Shown here one piece after another: positions 1 through 7,831 of a stretch of DNA of 32,875 nucleotides. The DNA comes from Acidobacteriota bacterium (GTDB taxonomy: Bacteria > Acidobacteriota > Terriglobia > Bryobacterales > Bryobacteraceae), in assembly GCA_018268835.1 (NCBI GenBank), contig JAFDVU010000070.1, forward strand, positions 1 through 32,875. Reading direction: 5' to 3'. Position 1 is the stretch's first letter; every line of letters begins with the position of its first letter. The translations under genes and the position numbers were made by a program. Below the pieces are notes generated by a model. It was not told the origin of the DNA. It ran no database searches and saw only the letters and a program-made list of their open reading frames with translations.

Positions 1-1817
1 AGGGTTGTGGCGGGATCGAAGCCCACGCGATTGCCGCCGGTATCCTTCGTGATGGTGTAGCCCAGGTACAGGTCGGCCTTGCGCCGGAAATCGATGCGGA
101 CGCCGAGGTTCGCGGCGTGCACGTTGCTCAGGTAATACGAAAGCGCCGATTCCTGGCTGGGGCGGAAGCCGGTCCCGGCGAAGTAGTTGATGCCGGTCAT
201 CGTGTCCAGATGCAGCTTCATGTAGGAGGCATCGAGTGAGAACCAGTCATTGGGCGACCACGAGGCGCTCGCCGAGTAGTTGCGCGAGTGCGAACTGAAC
301 GCGGTGAAGTCGACCGGCGCATTGAGGTTGTAGAACTGCTTGTAGGCGGCGGATAGCTGGACGCGGCGCGTGCGATAGTCGATGCGCCCGTTGATCGCGT
401 GATAGTTGCGGTCGCTGACCGGAGTCAGCGGGTTGTCGGCGCGGCCGATTTCACCGCCGAGGTTCGCGGTGAGCGCCTTGAGCGGGCGCACGCGGATGCC
501 GAACGTGCCGCTCTTGAGGGTGTTCGAGTTCGCGTACGCGGCTTGGGTCGAGGAATCCGGAATCGCCGGTAGCGAGAAACCTTCCACGGTGCTCACCAGG
601 CGGTCCGTGCAGTGGTATCCGCCGTAGACGTCGAGCCAGCGCGTGATGCGCAGGTTGGCGTCGCTCGAGTTGACCACGCGTCGCACCCCGAGGTAGCGGA
701 AGTACAGCGACGTGCCGAAATTCACGCCGTTAGAGATCTCGGTGTAGCTGGATGGCCCGTTGATCCGCATGCTGTTGACACTGGTGGTGTTGACCAGCGT
801 CAGGTTGCTGGTGGGGTAGACGCTCAGGGTGAGGTCGCCGGCGACGTAAGGCCGGTCGCCTGTGCCGGTCACCAGGATCTGGCGGTTGGCGGCGGCGCCG
901 AAGCGGCTGATTCCGGTGGCCATCTCCCCGAGAGAGAAATCGTTGTAGCCGTGCATGTAGCTGGCGCGCGCGTTCACCGCCCAGTGCTTGTGGTTGGCCA
1001 GCAGGTTGCCGAACCAGCCGGGATTGCGCCCGTGCTGCGGCGCTGTGCGGCTGAAGGTGTTCAGCACGGTGGGGTCACTGGCCACTCCGATCGAAGGTCC
1101 GGAGACGGCGCCGATCCCGTTGTAAAGGGGCTCCTCGGTGTAGTAATCCCAGCGGCGCATCACGGTGAATTTGAAACCGGCGAAATCGATGTCGCCACCG
1201 ACGCGGTATTCGTTCCACCGCCGCCGCACGTTTTCGAAAATGGGCAGCCCGACGCCGTTGGCGTCGAATTGCTGCGCGGTGGAAAGTGCGGGGCCGTCCT
1301 GCGTATTGCGGCTGTAGCCGACGCGCAGGCGGTAGTGGGATTGCGGCAGCAGGAGCAGTTCGTGATCCTGCAGACGGTGCACGGTATCGAGCAGGTGGAG
1401 TCCTCCGGCGATGGTGAGGCCGGGGTTGTAGTAATCGTTGAGCCGCCAGTTCATGTCGTAGCGGTAGAGGCTGTTTTTCTCCACGCGCAGTGTGGCGGAC
1501 TGGTAGGGGTCGTTGCCAAGCCCCGTGGTGTTGAGCACGATCTGGTCGAAGTAGCGGCCGTGGCCGTCCTTGGACGTCATGGAGAAGGCGGCGCCGAGGA
1601 CGCGCAGGCCGTTCCGGTAATTGACGTCGCTGCGGTATTCGCCGAGGTCGCCGCCGACCAGGCTCCAGCGGTAGCCGAACTCGATGGAATTCGTGATGTT
1701 GTAGGCGCCTGTATCCTGGCCGCGCGGGGAGCCGACCTGCTCCGTGGTGGGCGCAACGGCCTGCTGCGCGAGGAGCGCTCCGGATGCCGTAACTAGGATT
1801 GCGATGGTTTTCAGCAT
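1..1817 (-). CDS. Outer-membrane beta-barrel protein, MtrB/PioB-like (3' end cut by window edge)
   Basis: An open frame of 605 codons runs from ATG at 1817 to the left edge with no stop, so the C-terminus is missing. The protein begins with a signal peptide (MLKTIAILVTASGALLAQ) and continues with alternating aromatic/polar strands typical of a large beta-barrel (FGYRWSLVGGDLGEYRSDV, YRLRVGYSRN, DYRTRRVQLSAAYKQFY, LYLGYTITKDTGG). No TonB plug or carboxypeptidase-like domain is visible. The start follows GAGGTGAGC, which overlaps the stop of the decaheme cytochrome gene 5 bp upstream, so the two are probably translationally coupled. In MtrA/MtrB systems such a barrel houses a decaheme cytochrome and carries electrons across the outer membrane; that role is inferred from the pairing. 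The mature N-terminus lacks the CxxC that I recall in gammaproteobacterial MtrB. It could instead be an unrelated large porin. Confidence 0.68.
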   Translation of the reverse strand, partial: MLKTIAILVTASGALLAQQAVAPTTEQVGSPRGQDTGAYNITNSIEFGYRWSLVGGDLGEYRSDVNYRNGLRVLGAAFSMTSKDGHGRYFDQIVLNTTGLGNDPYQSATLRVEKNSLYRYDMNWRLNDYYNPGLTIAGGLHLLDTVHRLQDHELLLLPQSHYRLRVGYSRNTQDGPALSTAQQFDANGVGLPIFENVRRRWNEYRVGGDIDFAGFKFTVMRRWDYYTEEPLYNGIGAVSGPSIGVASDPTVLNTFSRTAPQHGRNPGWFGNLLANHKHWAVNARASYMHGYNDFSLGEMATGISRFGAAANRQILVTGTGDRPYVAGDLTLSVYPTSNLTLVNTTSVNSMRINGPSSYTEISNGVNFGTSLYFRYLGVRRVVNSSDANLRITRWLDVYGGYHCTDRLVSTVEGFSLPAIPDSSTQAAYANSNTLKSGTFGIRVRPLKALTANLGGEIGRADNPLTPVSDRNYHAINGRIDYRTRRVQLSAAYKQFYNLNAPVDFTAFSSHSRNYSASASWSPNDWFSLDASYMKLHLDTMTGINYFAGTGFRPSQESALSYYLSNVHAANLGVRIDFRRKADLYLGYTITKDTGGNRVGFDPATT

Positions 1818-1822
1818 GCGGC

Positions 1823-2752
1823 TCACCTCAGGAAGAAGGGGTCGCCGTTGGACCCGTGGATCATCACGTGGCACGTGACGCATTTCTGGTACTTGGGGTC
1901 CAGCAGGTTGTGTTTGGAGGTCTGTAGCGGGACGCCGTTGTTGCGCGTGCCGAAGTCGTCGGCGCCGGTGTGGCATTCCAGGCAGACGGTGAAAACCACG
2001 GGACGGCGCAGCAGTTTGGCGTTCATGGAGCCGTGCGGCGAGTGGCAGGTTTCGCAGCCTTCGACGCGCACTGGAGCGTGTTCGAAGACGAACGGCCCGC
2101 GCTTGTCGATGTGGCACTTCAGGCAGGGCTCGTCGGTGCCGGGCGCCTGTTGCATCATGCTCGGGCGTTGACCCATCCCCCAGGTGGCGTCGAAGGAACC
2201 GTGCGGGTTGTGGCAGTCGGTACACTGCATGAAGCCTTCGTTGACGCGGTGTTTGTGGGGCATGGAGAACTGGGCGCGCACCTGGGTGTGGCAGCCATAG
2301 CACAGTTCGTTCTGCTGCTTGGCGAGCAAGTGCCTGGGTGTGGGGGAGTGGTGGATGGAGTGGCAACTGGTACAGGCCACGTCGTTGAGGGTGTGGGGGC
2401 TGTGGCGGATGTTGGCTCGGGAGAGGTCCTTGGCGTGGCATCCCAGGCAGGTTTCGAGCACCCGGCTCGGGGGCATCAGGGAAAATGCGCGCGGGATGGT
2501 GGTCCTGCCGCCGTGGGCGTCGATGTGCGCCTTGGCCGGGCCGTGGCAGCCTTCGCAGCCGGCCCGCTCCGGGGTCTGGTTGCCGCTGGCGATGCTTTTG
2601 TAGTGCGGATTCTTGTAGAAGTTCAGCCAGATATCGGCGTGGCACGTTTTGCAGGCGTTGCTGCCGACGAAACCGCCGCCCGGAGGCCCGGCCCCAGGAC
2701 TTTGCGCGAGGGCGGCGCCGGCGGCGAGCAGCAACAGCAGCGATGTGCGCAT
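1823..2752 (-). CDS. Decaheme c-type cytochrome, DmsE/MtrA-like
   Basis: A 309-aa exported protein with signal peptide MRTSLLLLLAAGAALAQ and exactly ten CxxCH heme-binding motifs: CKTCH, CEGCH, CLGCH, CTSCH, CYGCH, CTDCH, CLKCH, CETCH, CLECH and CVTCH. Many have extra histidines nearby (SPH, NPHGSF, SPHGSM), as expected for bis-His hemes. Length and heme count match the MtrA/PioA/DmsE family of periplasmic decaheme cytochromes that sit inside an outer-membrane barrel. The chosen ATG is preceded by GGGAGAG at normal spacing; the frame is open for 45 codons further upstream, but that segment is Arg-rich and not signal-like. It is first in a two-gene operon with the barrel gene. No inner-membrane quinol oxidase partner (CymA-like) is in the window. 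Heme content is certain; direction and partner of electron flow are inferred. Confidence 0.9.
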   Translation of the reverse strand: MRTSLLLLLAAGAALAQSPGAGPPGGGFVGSNACKTCHADIWLNFYKNPHYKSIASGNQTPERAGCEGCHGPAKAHIDAHGGRTTIPRAFSLMPPSRVLETCLGCHAKDLSRANIRHSPHTLNDVACTSCHSIHHSPTPRHLLAKQQNELCYGCHTQVRAQFSMPHKHRVNEGFMQCTDCHNPHGSFDATWGMGQRPSMMQQAPGTDEPCLKCHIDKRGPFVFEHAPVRVEGCETCHSPHGSMNAKLLRRPVVFTVCLECHTGADDFGTRNNGVPLQTSKHNLLDPKYQKCVTCHVMIHGSNGDPFFLR

Positions 2753-3088
2753 GGTCTCTCCCTGTAGCAATCGGATGGCCGCAAGCGGCGACGTTTCGCC
2801 GCCGCTTGCATACTCGCATGATAGCGGAGGCGCGGTTCGCCCCAACCGCCGGGAGGCTGTTTTTACCAGGCTTTTACGATCCCGCAACAGGCCGGATTGC
2901 CGCCGCCGGGCGGCCGCCGGGAGGACATTCCGCCGCCCTTGTGTTTTTTCTGTTGCGGCGCCCCTATCCGATACGCCATATTGAGATTAGCGTCGGAAAG
3001 CCGTGTAGAGCGCAGTCCAGTACCGTCCGTTTCAGCCCGATGACCCCGGGGCGCGCTACCTGTTTCCGCGCGTAGCGGGGCGTTGGCA
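2753..3088. other. Divergent intergenic region, 336 bp
   Basis: This lies between the divergently transcribed decaheme cytochrome and PRC/MgtE-N/CBS genes. I see no credible coding frame: the open frames here are short, Arg/Pro-rich and lack family features. It holds the minus-strand promoter candidate at 2818-2845 and a weaker plus-strand pair, TTGCGG (2953-2958) and CATATT (2977-2982), 18 bp apart. A GC-rich, partly self-complementary stretch sits at about 2897-2925. Confidence 0.6.
2818..2845 (-). promoter_or_regulatory. Candidate sigma70-type promoter of the decaheme cytochrome operon
   Basis: Read on the minus strand, TTGGGG (2845-2840) and TATCAT (2823-2818) are separated by 16 bp, giving a -10 that matches TATAAT at five of six positions. 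Transcription would start near 2810, leaving a leader of about 58 nt before the ATG at 2752. The call rests on motif match only. Confidence 0.35.
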
Positions 3089-4336
3089 ATGACGGAACAA
3101 CTGCTCTATTTCACGGAACTGATCTCGATGCCGGTTTACGACCTGAAGGGTCTGCGAATCGGACGTGTGAAAGACGCCGCCGTCGTTCCCCTGGTGCACG
3201 CGTCGCGTATCGACCGCTTTCTGGTGGGGGGCGAGTACTCCTGGCTGACCATCCGCTACGACCAGGTCCGCTCCATCAGCCTGGACGAGGGCATCCGGCT
3301 CAGCGACGAACAACTGGTCCCGTATCACGACGACGAGTACATGCTGCGCATCGGGCGCGACCTGCTGGATCAGCAGATCATCGACGTGACCGGGCGCAAA
3401 GTGGTGCGCGTGAACGACGTCACGCTGACGGTCTCCCGGGAGAGCCTGCGCGACACGATCGCAGTGCTCGAGGTCGATATCGGCATCCGCAGCATCTTCC
3501 GCAGGGTGCTGCAGGGGGTGTTGCCGCCGCGCTGGATCCGGCGTCTGCAACACCGCATCCCGCCCAACTCCATCCGCTGGGAATTCGCCAACGTGGTGGA
3601 ACCGGATCCGCAGCGGCGCCTGCGGCTGAACATCTCCTACACGAAGCTCGAGGAGATGCACCCGGCGGACCTCGCCGACATCGTTGAGGAACTGGGTCCG
3701 GCGGAGCGCGGCGCGATCTTCGAAACCATCGACAGCGAAGTGGCGGCGGACGCCCTCTCCGAGGTCGAGGATCCCAAGATGCAGGCCAACATCCTGGAAT
3801 CGCTTGAGCCGGAAAAGGCGGCGGACATCGTCGAAGAGATGGCGCCGGACGAGGCCGCCGACCTGCTGAACGAACTCGAAGACGAGACCAGCGAAGAGAT
3901 CCTCGAGGAGATGGATTCGGCCGAGAAGACCGAGGTCCAGGAACTGCTGGAATTCCGCGAGGATACCGCCGGCGGCATGATGAACACCGAGTACGTGGCG
4001 CTGCATGACAACGCCACGGTGAACGACGCGATGGCCGCGCTGCGCGGTAACGAAGACCTGTTGGAGGGGCTGAACACGCTCTTCCTGATCGACGAGGAGG
4101 AGCGCCTCACCGCGGCGGTGCCCCTGGCGCGCGTGCTCATCGCTACGCCGGACACGCGGCTCAAGGAACTGGCCAGCGACACCCTGATTCAGGTGCCGGT
4201 GGGCGAAAAAGAGAATCGCGTTACCGAGACCTTCGACAAGTACAACCTGCTGACCCTGCCGGTAGTGGACGAGGAAGGCAAACTCGCCGGGGTGATCACC
4301 GCCGACGACGTCATCTCCGTACTCAGGGCCAGGTGA
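3089..4336 (+). CDS. Soluble PRC-barrel / MgtE N-domain / CBS-pair protein
   Basis: About 415 aa without membrane segments. Domains in order: a PRC-barrel-like region at residues ~5-80 (MPVYDLKGLRIGRVKDA), a second PRC-like segment at ~90-125 (DVTGRKVVRVNDV), an acidic helical repeat at ~195-290 typical of the MgtE N-terminal superhelix (HPADLADIVEELGP, EPEKAADIVEEMAPDEAADL), and two CBS motifs at ~295-415 (REDTAGGMMNTEYVALHDNA; VVDEEGKLAGVITADDVI). In the Mg2+ channel MgtE these cytosolic domains bind Mg2+ and gate the pore; here the channel domain is absent. The gene ends 3 bp before an Nramp-type transporter, so a regulatory subunit role is inferred. ATG at 3089 is chosen because GGGG ends 8 nt upstream; TTG at 3083 is in frame but too close to that site. 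Confidence 0.85.
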   Translation: MTEQLLYFTELISMPVYDLKGLRIGRVKDAAVVPLVHASRIDRFLVGGEYSWLTIRYDQVRSISLDEGIRLSDEQLVPYHDDEYMLRIGRDLLDQQIIDVTGRKVVRVNDVTLTVSRESLRDTIAVLEVDIGIRSIFRRVLQGVLPPRWIRRLQHRIPPNSIRWEFANVVEPDPQRRLRLNISYTKLEEMHPADLADIVEELGPAERGAIFETIDSEVAADALSEVEDPKMQANILESLEPEKAADIVEEMAPDEAADLLNELEDETSEEILEEMDSAEKTEVQELLEFREDTAGGMMNTEYVALHDNATVNDAMAALRGNEDLLEGLNTLFLIDEEERLTAAVPLARVLIATPDTRLKELASDTLIQVPVGEKENRVTETFDKYNLLTLPVVDEEGKLAGVITADDVISVLRAR

Positions 4337-4339
4337 CGG

Positions 4340-5587
4340 ATGAAGGAACTGGTCTCTCGATTCCGCTATCACTTCGCGGTCTTCTTCGCGGTCATCGGGC
4401 CGGGCTTCATTACCGCGGTCGTCGATAACGATTCCGGCGGCATCCTCACGTATTCTCAGGCGGGAGCCAGGTTCGGCTACCTGCCGTTGTGGACGCTGCT
4501 GCCGATCACGGTCCTGCTGATCATCGCTCAGGAGATGTGCTCACGCATGGGCGCGGTCACGGGCAAGGGGCTGAGCGACCTGATCCGCGAAGAGTTCGGG
4601 CTGCGCATCACGTTCATCATGATGGCGCTGTTGGTGCTGGTAAACCTGACCAACGTGATGAGCGAGTTCGCCGGCGTGGCCACTTCGCTCGAACTGTTCG
4701 GCATCAGCAAGTACATCAGCGTGCCGCTGTGCGCGGTGGCGGTGTGGTTCCTGGTGGTGAAGGGCAATTACCAGAGCGTGGAGAAGATCTTCCTGTTCGC
4801 GTGCGTGTTCTACGTCACTTACGTGATCAGCGGATTCCTGGTGAAGCCGGACTGGAAATCGGCCGCGCTCTACAGTGTGAAGCCCGTGCTGCTGGTGGAA
4901 CCGGCGTACATCTACATGCTGATCGGGATGGTGGGTACGACCATCGCGCCGTGGATGCAGTTCTACCTGCAGGCGGCGGTGGTAGAGAAGGGTGTCACCG
5001 CCAAGGAATACGCGGAGTCGCGCATCGAAGTCATCGTAGGCTGCTTCATGACCAGCGTGATCGCGTTCTTCATCATCGTTGCCTGCGCGGGGGCGATCTA
5101 CCACTCCAAAGGTCCCACCGACATCCGGGACGCCTCGGAGGCGGCGCTCGGCCTCAAGCCCTTCGGCCAGTATGCGTTCCTGCTGTTCAGCGCGGGGCTG
5201 TTCAACGCGTCGATCTTCGCGGCGTGCATCCTGCCGCTTTCCACGGCGTACTCGGTGTGCGAGGGGCTGGGGTTCGAATCGGGCGTGAACAAGCGGATGC
5301 GCGAGGCCCCGATTTTCTACTTTCTGTACACGGCGCTGATCGTGGTGGGCGCGGGCGTGATCCTCATCCCCAAGTTCCCGCTGGTGCAAATGATCCTGCT
5401 TTCCCAGGTGCTCAACGGGGTCCTGCTGCCGCTGGTGCTGATTTTCATGATCCTGCTCATCAACAAGAAGGAACTGATGGGCGAGTGGACCAACTCGGGT
5501 TGGGTCAACGGCGTCTCGTGGTTCATGGTGGTGTTCATGATCGGGCTGACCCTGGCATACGTGGGAGTCACCATCGGCGTCCTCTAG
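4340..5587 (+). CDS. Nramp (SLC11)-family divalent metal transporter, non-canonical, possibly Mg2+
   Basis: A 415-aa polytopic membrane protein with about 11 hydrophobic segments and the Nramp start of TM1, GPGFITAVVDNDSGG. The canonical metal-binding DPGN is replaced by DNDSGG (residues 29-34), and the TM6 region reads GMVGTTIAPWMQFYLQ where typical Mn/Fe carriers have MPH. Loss of the TM6 methionine, a soft ligand that favours Mn2+/Fe2+ over Mg2+, together with a coupled MgtE-type sensor gene, suggests Mg2+ or another hard ion. I recall an Nramp-related Mg2+ transporter clade (NRMT) with altered site residues, but have not compared sequences. The ATG follows GGTGA, which overlaps the upstream stop, implying translational coupling. 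Family assignment is firm; substrate is inferred. Confidence 0.85.
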   Translation: MKELVSRFRYHFAVFFAVIGPGFITAVVDNDSGGILTYSQAGARFGYLPLWTLLPITVLLIIAQEMCSRMGAVTGKGLSDLIREEFGLRITFIMMALLVLVNLTNVMSEFAGVATSLELFGISKYISVPLCAVAVWFLVVKGNYQSVEKIFLFACVFYVTYVISGFLVKPDWKSAALYSVKPVLLVEPAYIYMLIGMVGTTIAPWMQFYLQAAVVEKGVTAKEYAESRIEVIVGCFMTSVIAFFIIVACAGAIYHSKGPTDIRDASEAALGLKPFGQYAFLLFSAGLFNASIFAACILPLSTAYSVCEGLGFESGVNKRMREAPIFYFLYTALIVVGAGVILIPKFPLVQMILLSQVLNGVLLPLVLIFMILLINKKELMGEWTNSGWVNGVSWFMVVFMIGLTLAYVGVTIGVL

Positions 5588-5682
5588 AGAACCGGCGGGA
5601 TGATCGGGATCCGGGCGCGGCGGAGTTCGCAGCGTGCCTGGCGCAAGCGTCGGTGTGGGTGGCACTGTAGTACCGTGGTGAG

Positions 5683-7815
5683 TTGCTGACCGTATTTTCC
5701 TCGCTGGGGGGCGCACTCGTCGCTCTTATTGCCGCGTTCGCGCTGGGTGTGGTCGTGCTGCGCCGCCGCGAGGCGCCGTTTGAAATCGCGCTCGCCCTCG
5801 GCGCGGTGCTGGAGAGCGGAATCGTCTTCGTGCTCCTGCTGTTGGGCGCGGCAAACGGGGCGGTGTTCGCCGGCGTTACGGCGGTCGCCGCCGTGGCCGC
5901 GTGGAAGACCGGTTGGCGGCGGACGGCATCGCGCTGGGAGTGGCCCTGGTGGGCATTCGTCATCCTGGGCGCATACGGTGTCTGGTACCTCGTGAACGCT
6001 CTCGCTCCGGAGGTCACACCCGACGGCATCACGTATCACCTGGGATTGCCGCGCGAATACGTGCGGACCGGCGCCTTTCCGGACCGCGCCGCGTTCTTCG
6101 ACCTGGTCCCGCAGGGCATGGAGATGCTCTACACGGTGGCGTACGCGTTCGGCCGCCACGCGGCGGCGAAACTGGCGGAGTTCGTGTTCTTCGTCGCCGG
6201 GCTGCCGCTGATCGCGCGATTGGGGCGGCGGCTCGGGCTGAGCCGCGCGGCGTCGCTCGTGGTGGCGGTCTTCTACTTCACCGCGCCCGTGATCGGACTT
6301 ACGGGATCGTCCTCCTATAATGACGCGGCGGGCGTGTTCTTCCTGCTGGCCGCGCTGGACCGGGTGCTCGAAGAGCGCTGGGTCGAAGCCGGGATGTGCG
6401 CCGGTTTCTGCTACGCGATCAAGATGCCCGGCATCCTGGTGGCCGCGTGCGCCGTGGTGTGGCTGCTCGGACGGCGGCGGTGGAGGCCGGCGGCGATCCT
6501 GGCGGTGGGCGCGGCCATCGCGATCCTGCCGTGGATGGCGCGCGCCGCCGCGATCACCGGAAATCCGGTGGCGCCGCTGGGCAATCGCGTCTTCCCGAAC
6601 CCCTACTTCCACATCGCCACCGAGACGGGACTCGCCGAGGGCCTCCGCTCGATGAACGGCGTGAGCGCGGCGCAGGTTCCGTGGCAGCTCGCGTTCGGCG
6701 ACCGCTTCGGCGGCACCTACGGACCGCTGCTGCTGGCCTTACCGCTGGGCCTGCTCACGCTGCGCCGCCGCGAAGGGCGCCTCCTGTGGCTGGCGGCGGC
6801 GGTGCTGGCGGCGCCGTGGTTCACCAATAGCGGCGCGCGCTTTCTGATGCAGCCGCTGGTGCTGGCCATGTTCGCGCTGGCGATGGTGCTGCCGCGTCCG
6901 GCGGCGTGGGCGGCGGTGGCGATTCAGGCGGTGCTGTGCTGGCCGCACGTGCTGGACCGTCTCCAGCCGCCGTACAGCTTCCGCCTGCACGAATTCCCGG
7001 CCGCGGCCGCGCTGGGGATTGAGCCCGAGCCCGCCTATCTGGGCCGGCACCTGGACGAGTACACGGTTGCCCGCATGATCGAGCGCGCCACGCCGCCGAA
7101 CTCGCGCACGCTGGCGCTGCTCAGCGTGGCAAGCGCCTACCTGGACCGCGACGTGGCGGTGTACTGGCAATCGGCCGAAGCGGACACCCTGCTGGACACG
7201 CTGCGCCTGGCGTCGCTCTACTCCAGCACACCGGTGTTCGACTGGAAAGCCACCTGGCCCCTGACCGACGCGACCGCCCTGCGCTTCCGCATCCCGGTCT
7301 CCTACGGCGGCGAGTGGGACATCAACGAGGTACAGATCCTCTCCGGCGATTACGCCGTGGCGAGCAGCCCGCAGTGGACCTTCTCCGGGCGGCCGAATCC
7401 GTGGGAAGGGCCGCTGGCCTTCGACGGCAACCTGGCCACGCGCTGGCGCACGTGGGAGCCGGTGCGCGCCGGCATGACCTTCGTAGTGAACTTCGGCCAC
7501 GCGCAGCGCATCACTTCGGCAGTGCTGGTGACCCATACGCCGGTATTCCGCGTGTCGCTCGAGGTGTGGGGGCTGGCCCCCAAGGGTGGATGGCGGCTGC
7601 TCACGAAGGACGTTCCGGCCATCCCGCGCGCGCCGCAGGATCTGCGGCTGGACGCGGCGCGTGCCCTCCGCGCCGCCGGGTTCCGCTACCTGCTGGTGGC
7701 TACCGGCGAAGGCGGCAACGCACCCATCGGCAACGTGATCGTGGGACACGAGGCCGAATGGGGCATGGAGCGCGCGGCCGATGCCGGGCGCTACTATCTG
7801 CTGCGCATCAAGTGA
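5683..7815 (+). CDS. Polytopic GT-C-like membrane protein with C-terminal discoidin-like domain
   Basis: 710 aa. Residues ~1-430 carry about a dozen hydrophobic segments, with a periplasmic loop after TM3-4 containing PEVTPDGITYHLGLPREYV. The acidic/His loop and overall pattern resemble lipid-linked-sugar glycosyltransferases of the GT-C fold (ArnT/PMT-like), which act on the outer face of the inner membrane. Residues ~550-700 resemble an F5/8 type C (discoidin) fold: FDGNLATRWRTWEP followed by FVVNFGHAQRITSAVLVTH. Discoidin domains usually bind carbohydrate. The only start near the 5' end is TTG at 5683, with GGTGAG directly abutting it, which is unusually tight; a start further downstream is possible. 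The donor and acceptor cannot be told from sequence. Confidence 0.65.
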   Translation: MLTVFSSLGGALVALIAAFALGVVVLRRREAPFEIALALGAVLESGIVFVLLLLGAANGAVFAGVTAVAAVAAWKTGWRRTASRWEWPWWAFVILGAYGVWYLVNALAPEVTPDGITYHLGLPREYVRTGAFPDRAAFFDLVPQGMEMLYTVAYAFGRHAAAKLAEFVFFVAGLPLIARLGRRLGLSRAASLVVAVFYFTAPVIGLTGSSSYNDAAGVFFLLAALDRVLEERWVEAGMCAGFCYAIKMPGILVAACAVVWLLGRRRWRPAAILAVGAAIAILPWMARAAAITGNPVAPLGNRVFPNPYFHIATETGLAEGLRSMNGVSAAQVPWQLAFGDRFGGTYGPLLLALPLGLLTLRRREGRLLWLAAAVLAAPWFTNSGARFLMQPLVLAMFALAMVLPRPAAWAAVAIQAVLCWPHVLDRLQPPYSFRLHEFPAAAALGIEPEPAYLGRHLDEYTVARMIERATPPNSRTLALLSVASAYLDRDVAVYWQSAEADTLLDTLRLASLYSSTPVFDWKATWPLTDATALRFRIPVSYGGEWDINEVQILSGDYAVASSPQWTFSGRPNPWEGPLAFDGNLATRWRTWEPVRAGMTFVVNFGHAQRITSAVLVTHTPVFRVSLEVWGLAPKGGWRLLTKDVPAIPRAPQDLRLDAARALRAAGFRYLLVATGEGGNAPIGNVIVGHEAEWGMERAADAGRYYLLRIK

Positions 7816-7831
7816 TCGCGGGCGCGCGATA

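Noticed and set aside
612..1796. A 394-codon plus-strand frame opposite the outer-membrane barrel gene
   Set aside because: It is a Val/Ala/Gly-rich antisense shadow with no domain; the minus-strand barrel has a signal peptide and is coupled to the decaheme gene.
3056..4372. A 438-codon minus-strand frame opposite the MgtE-N/CBS gene
   Set aside because: No family features; the plus-strand reading shows PRC, MgtE-N and CBS motifs.
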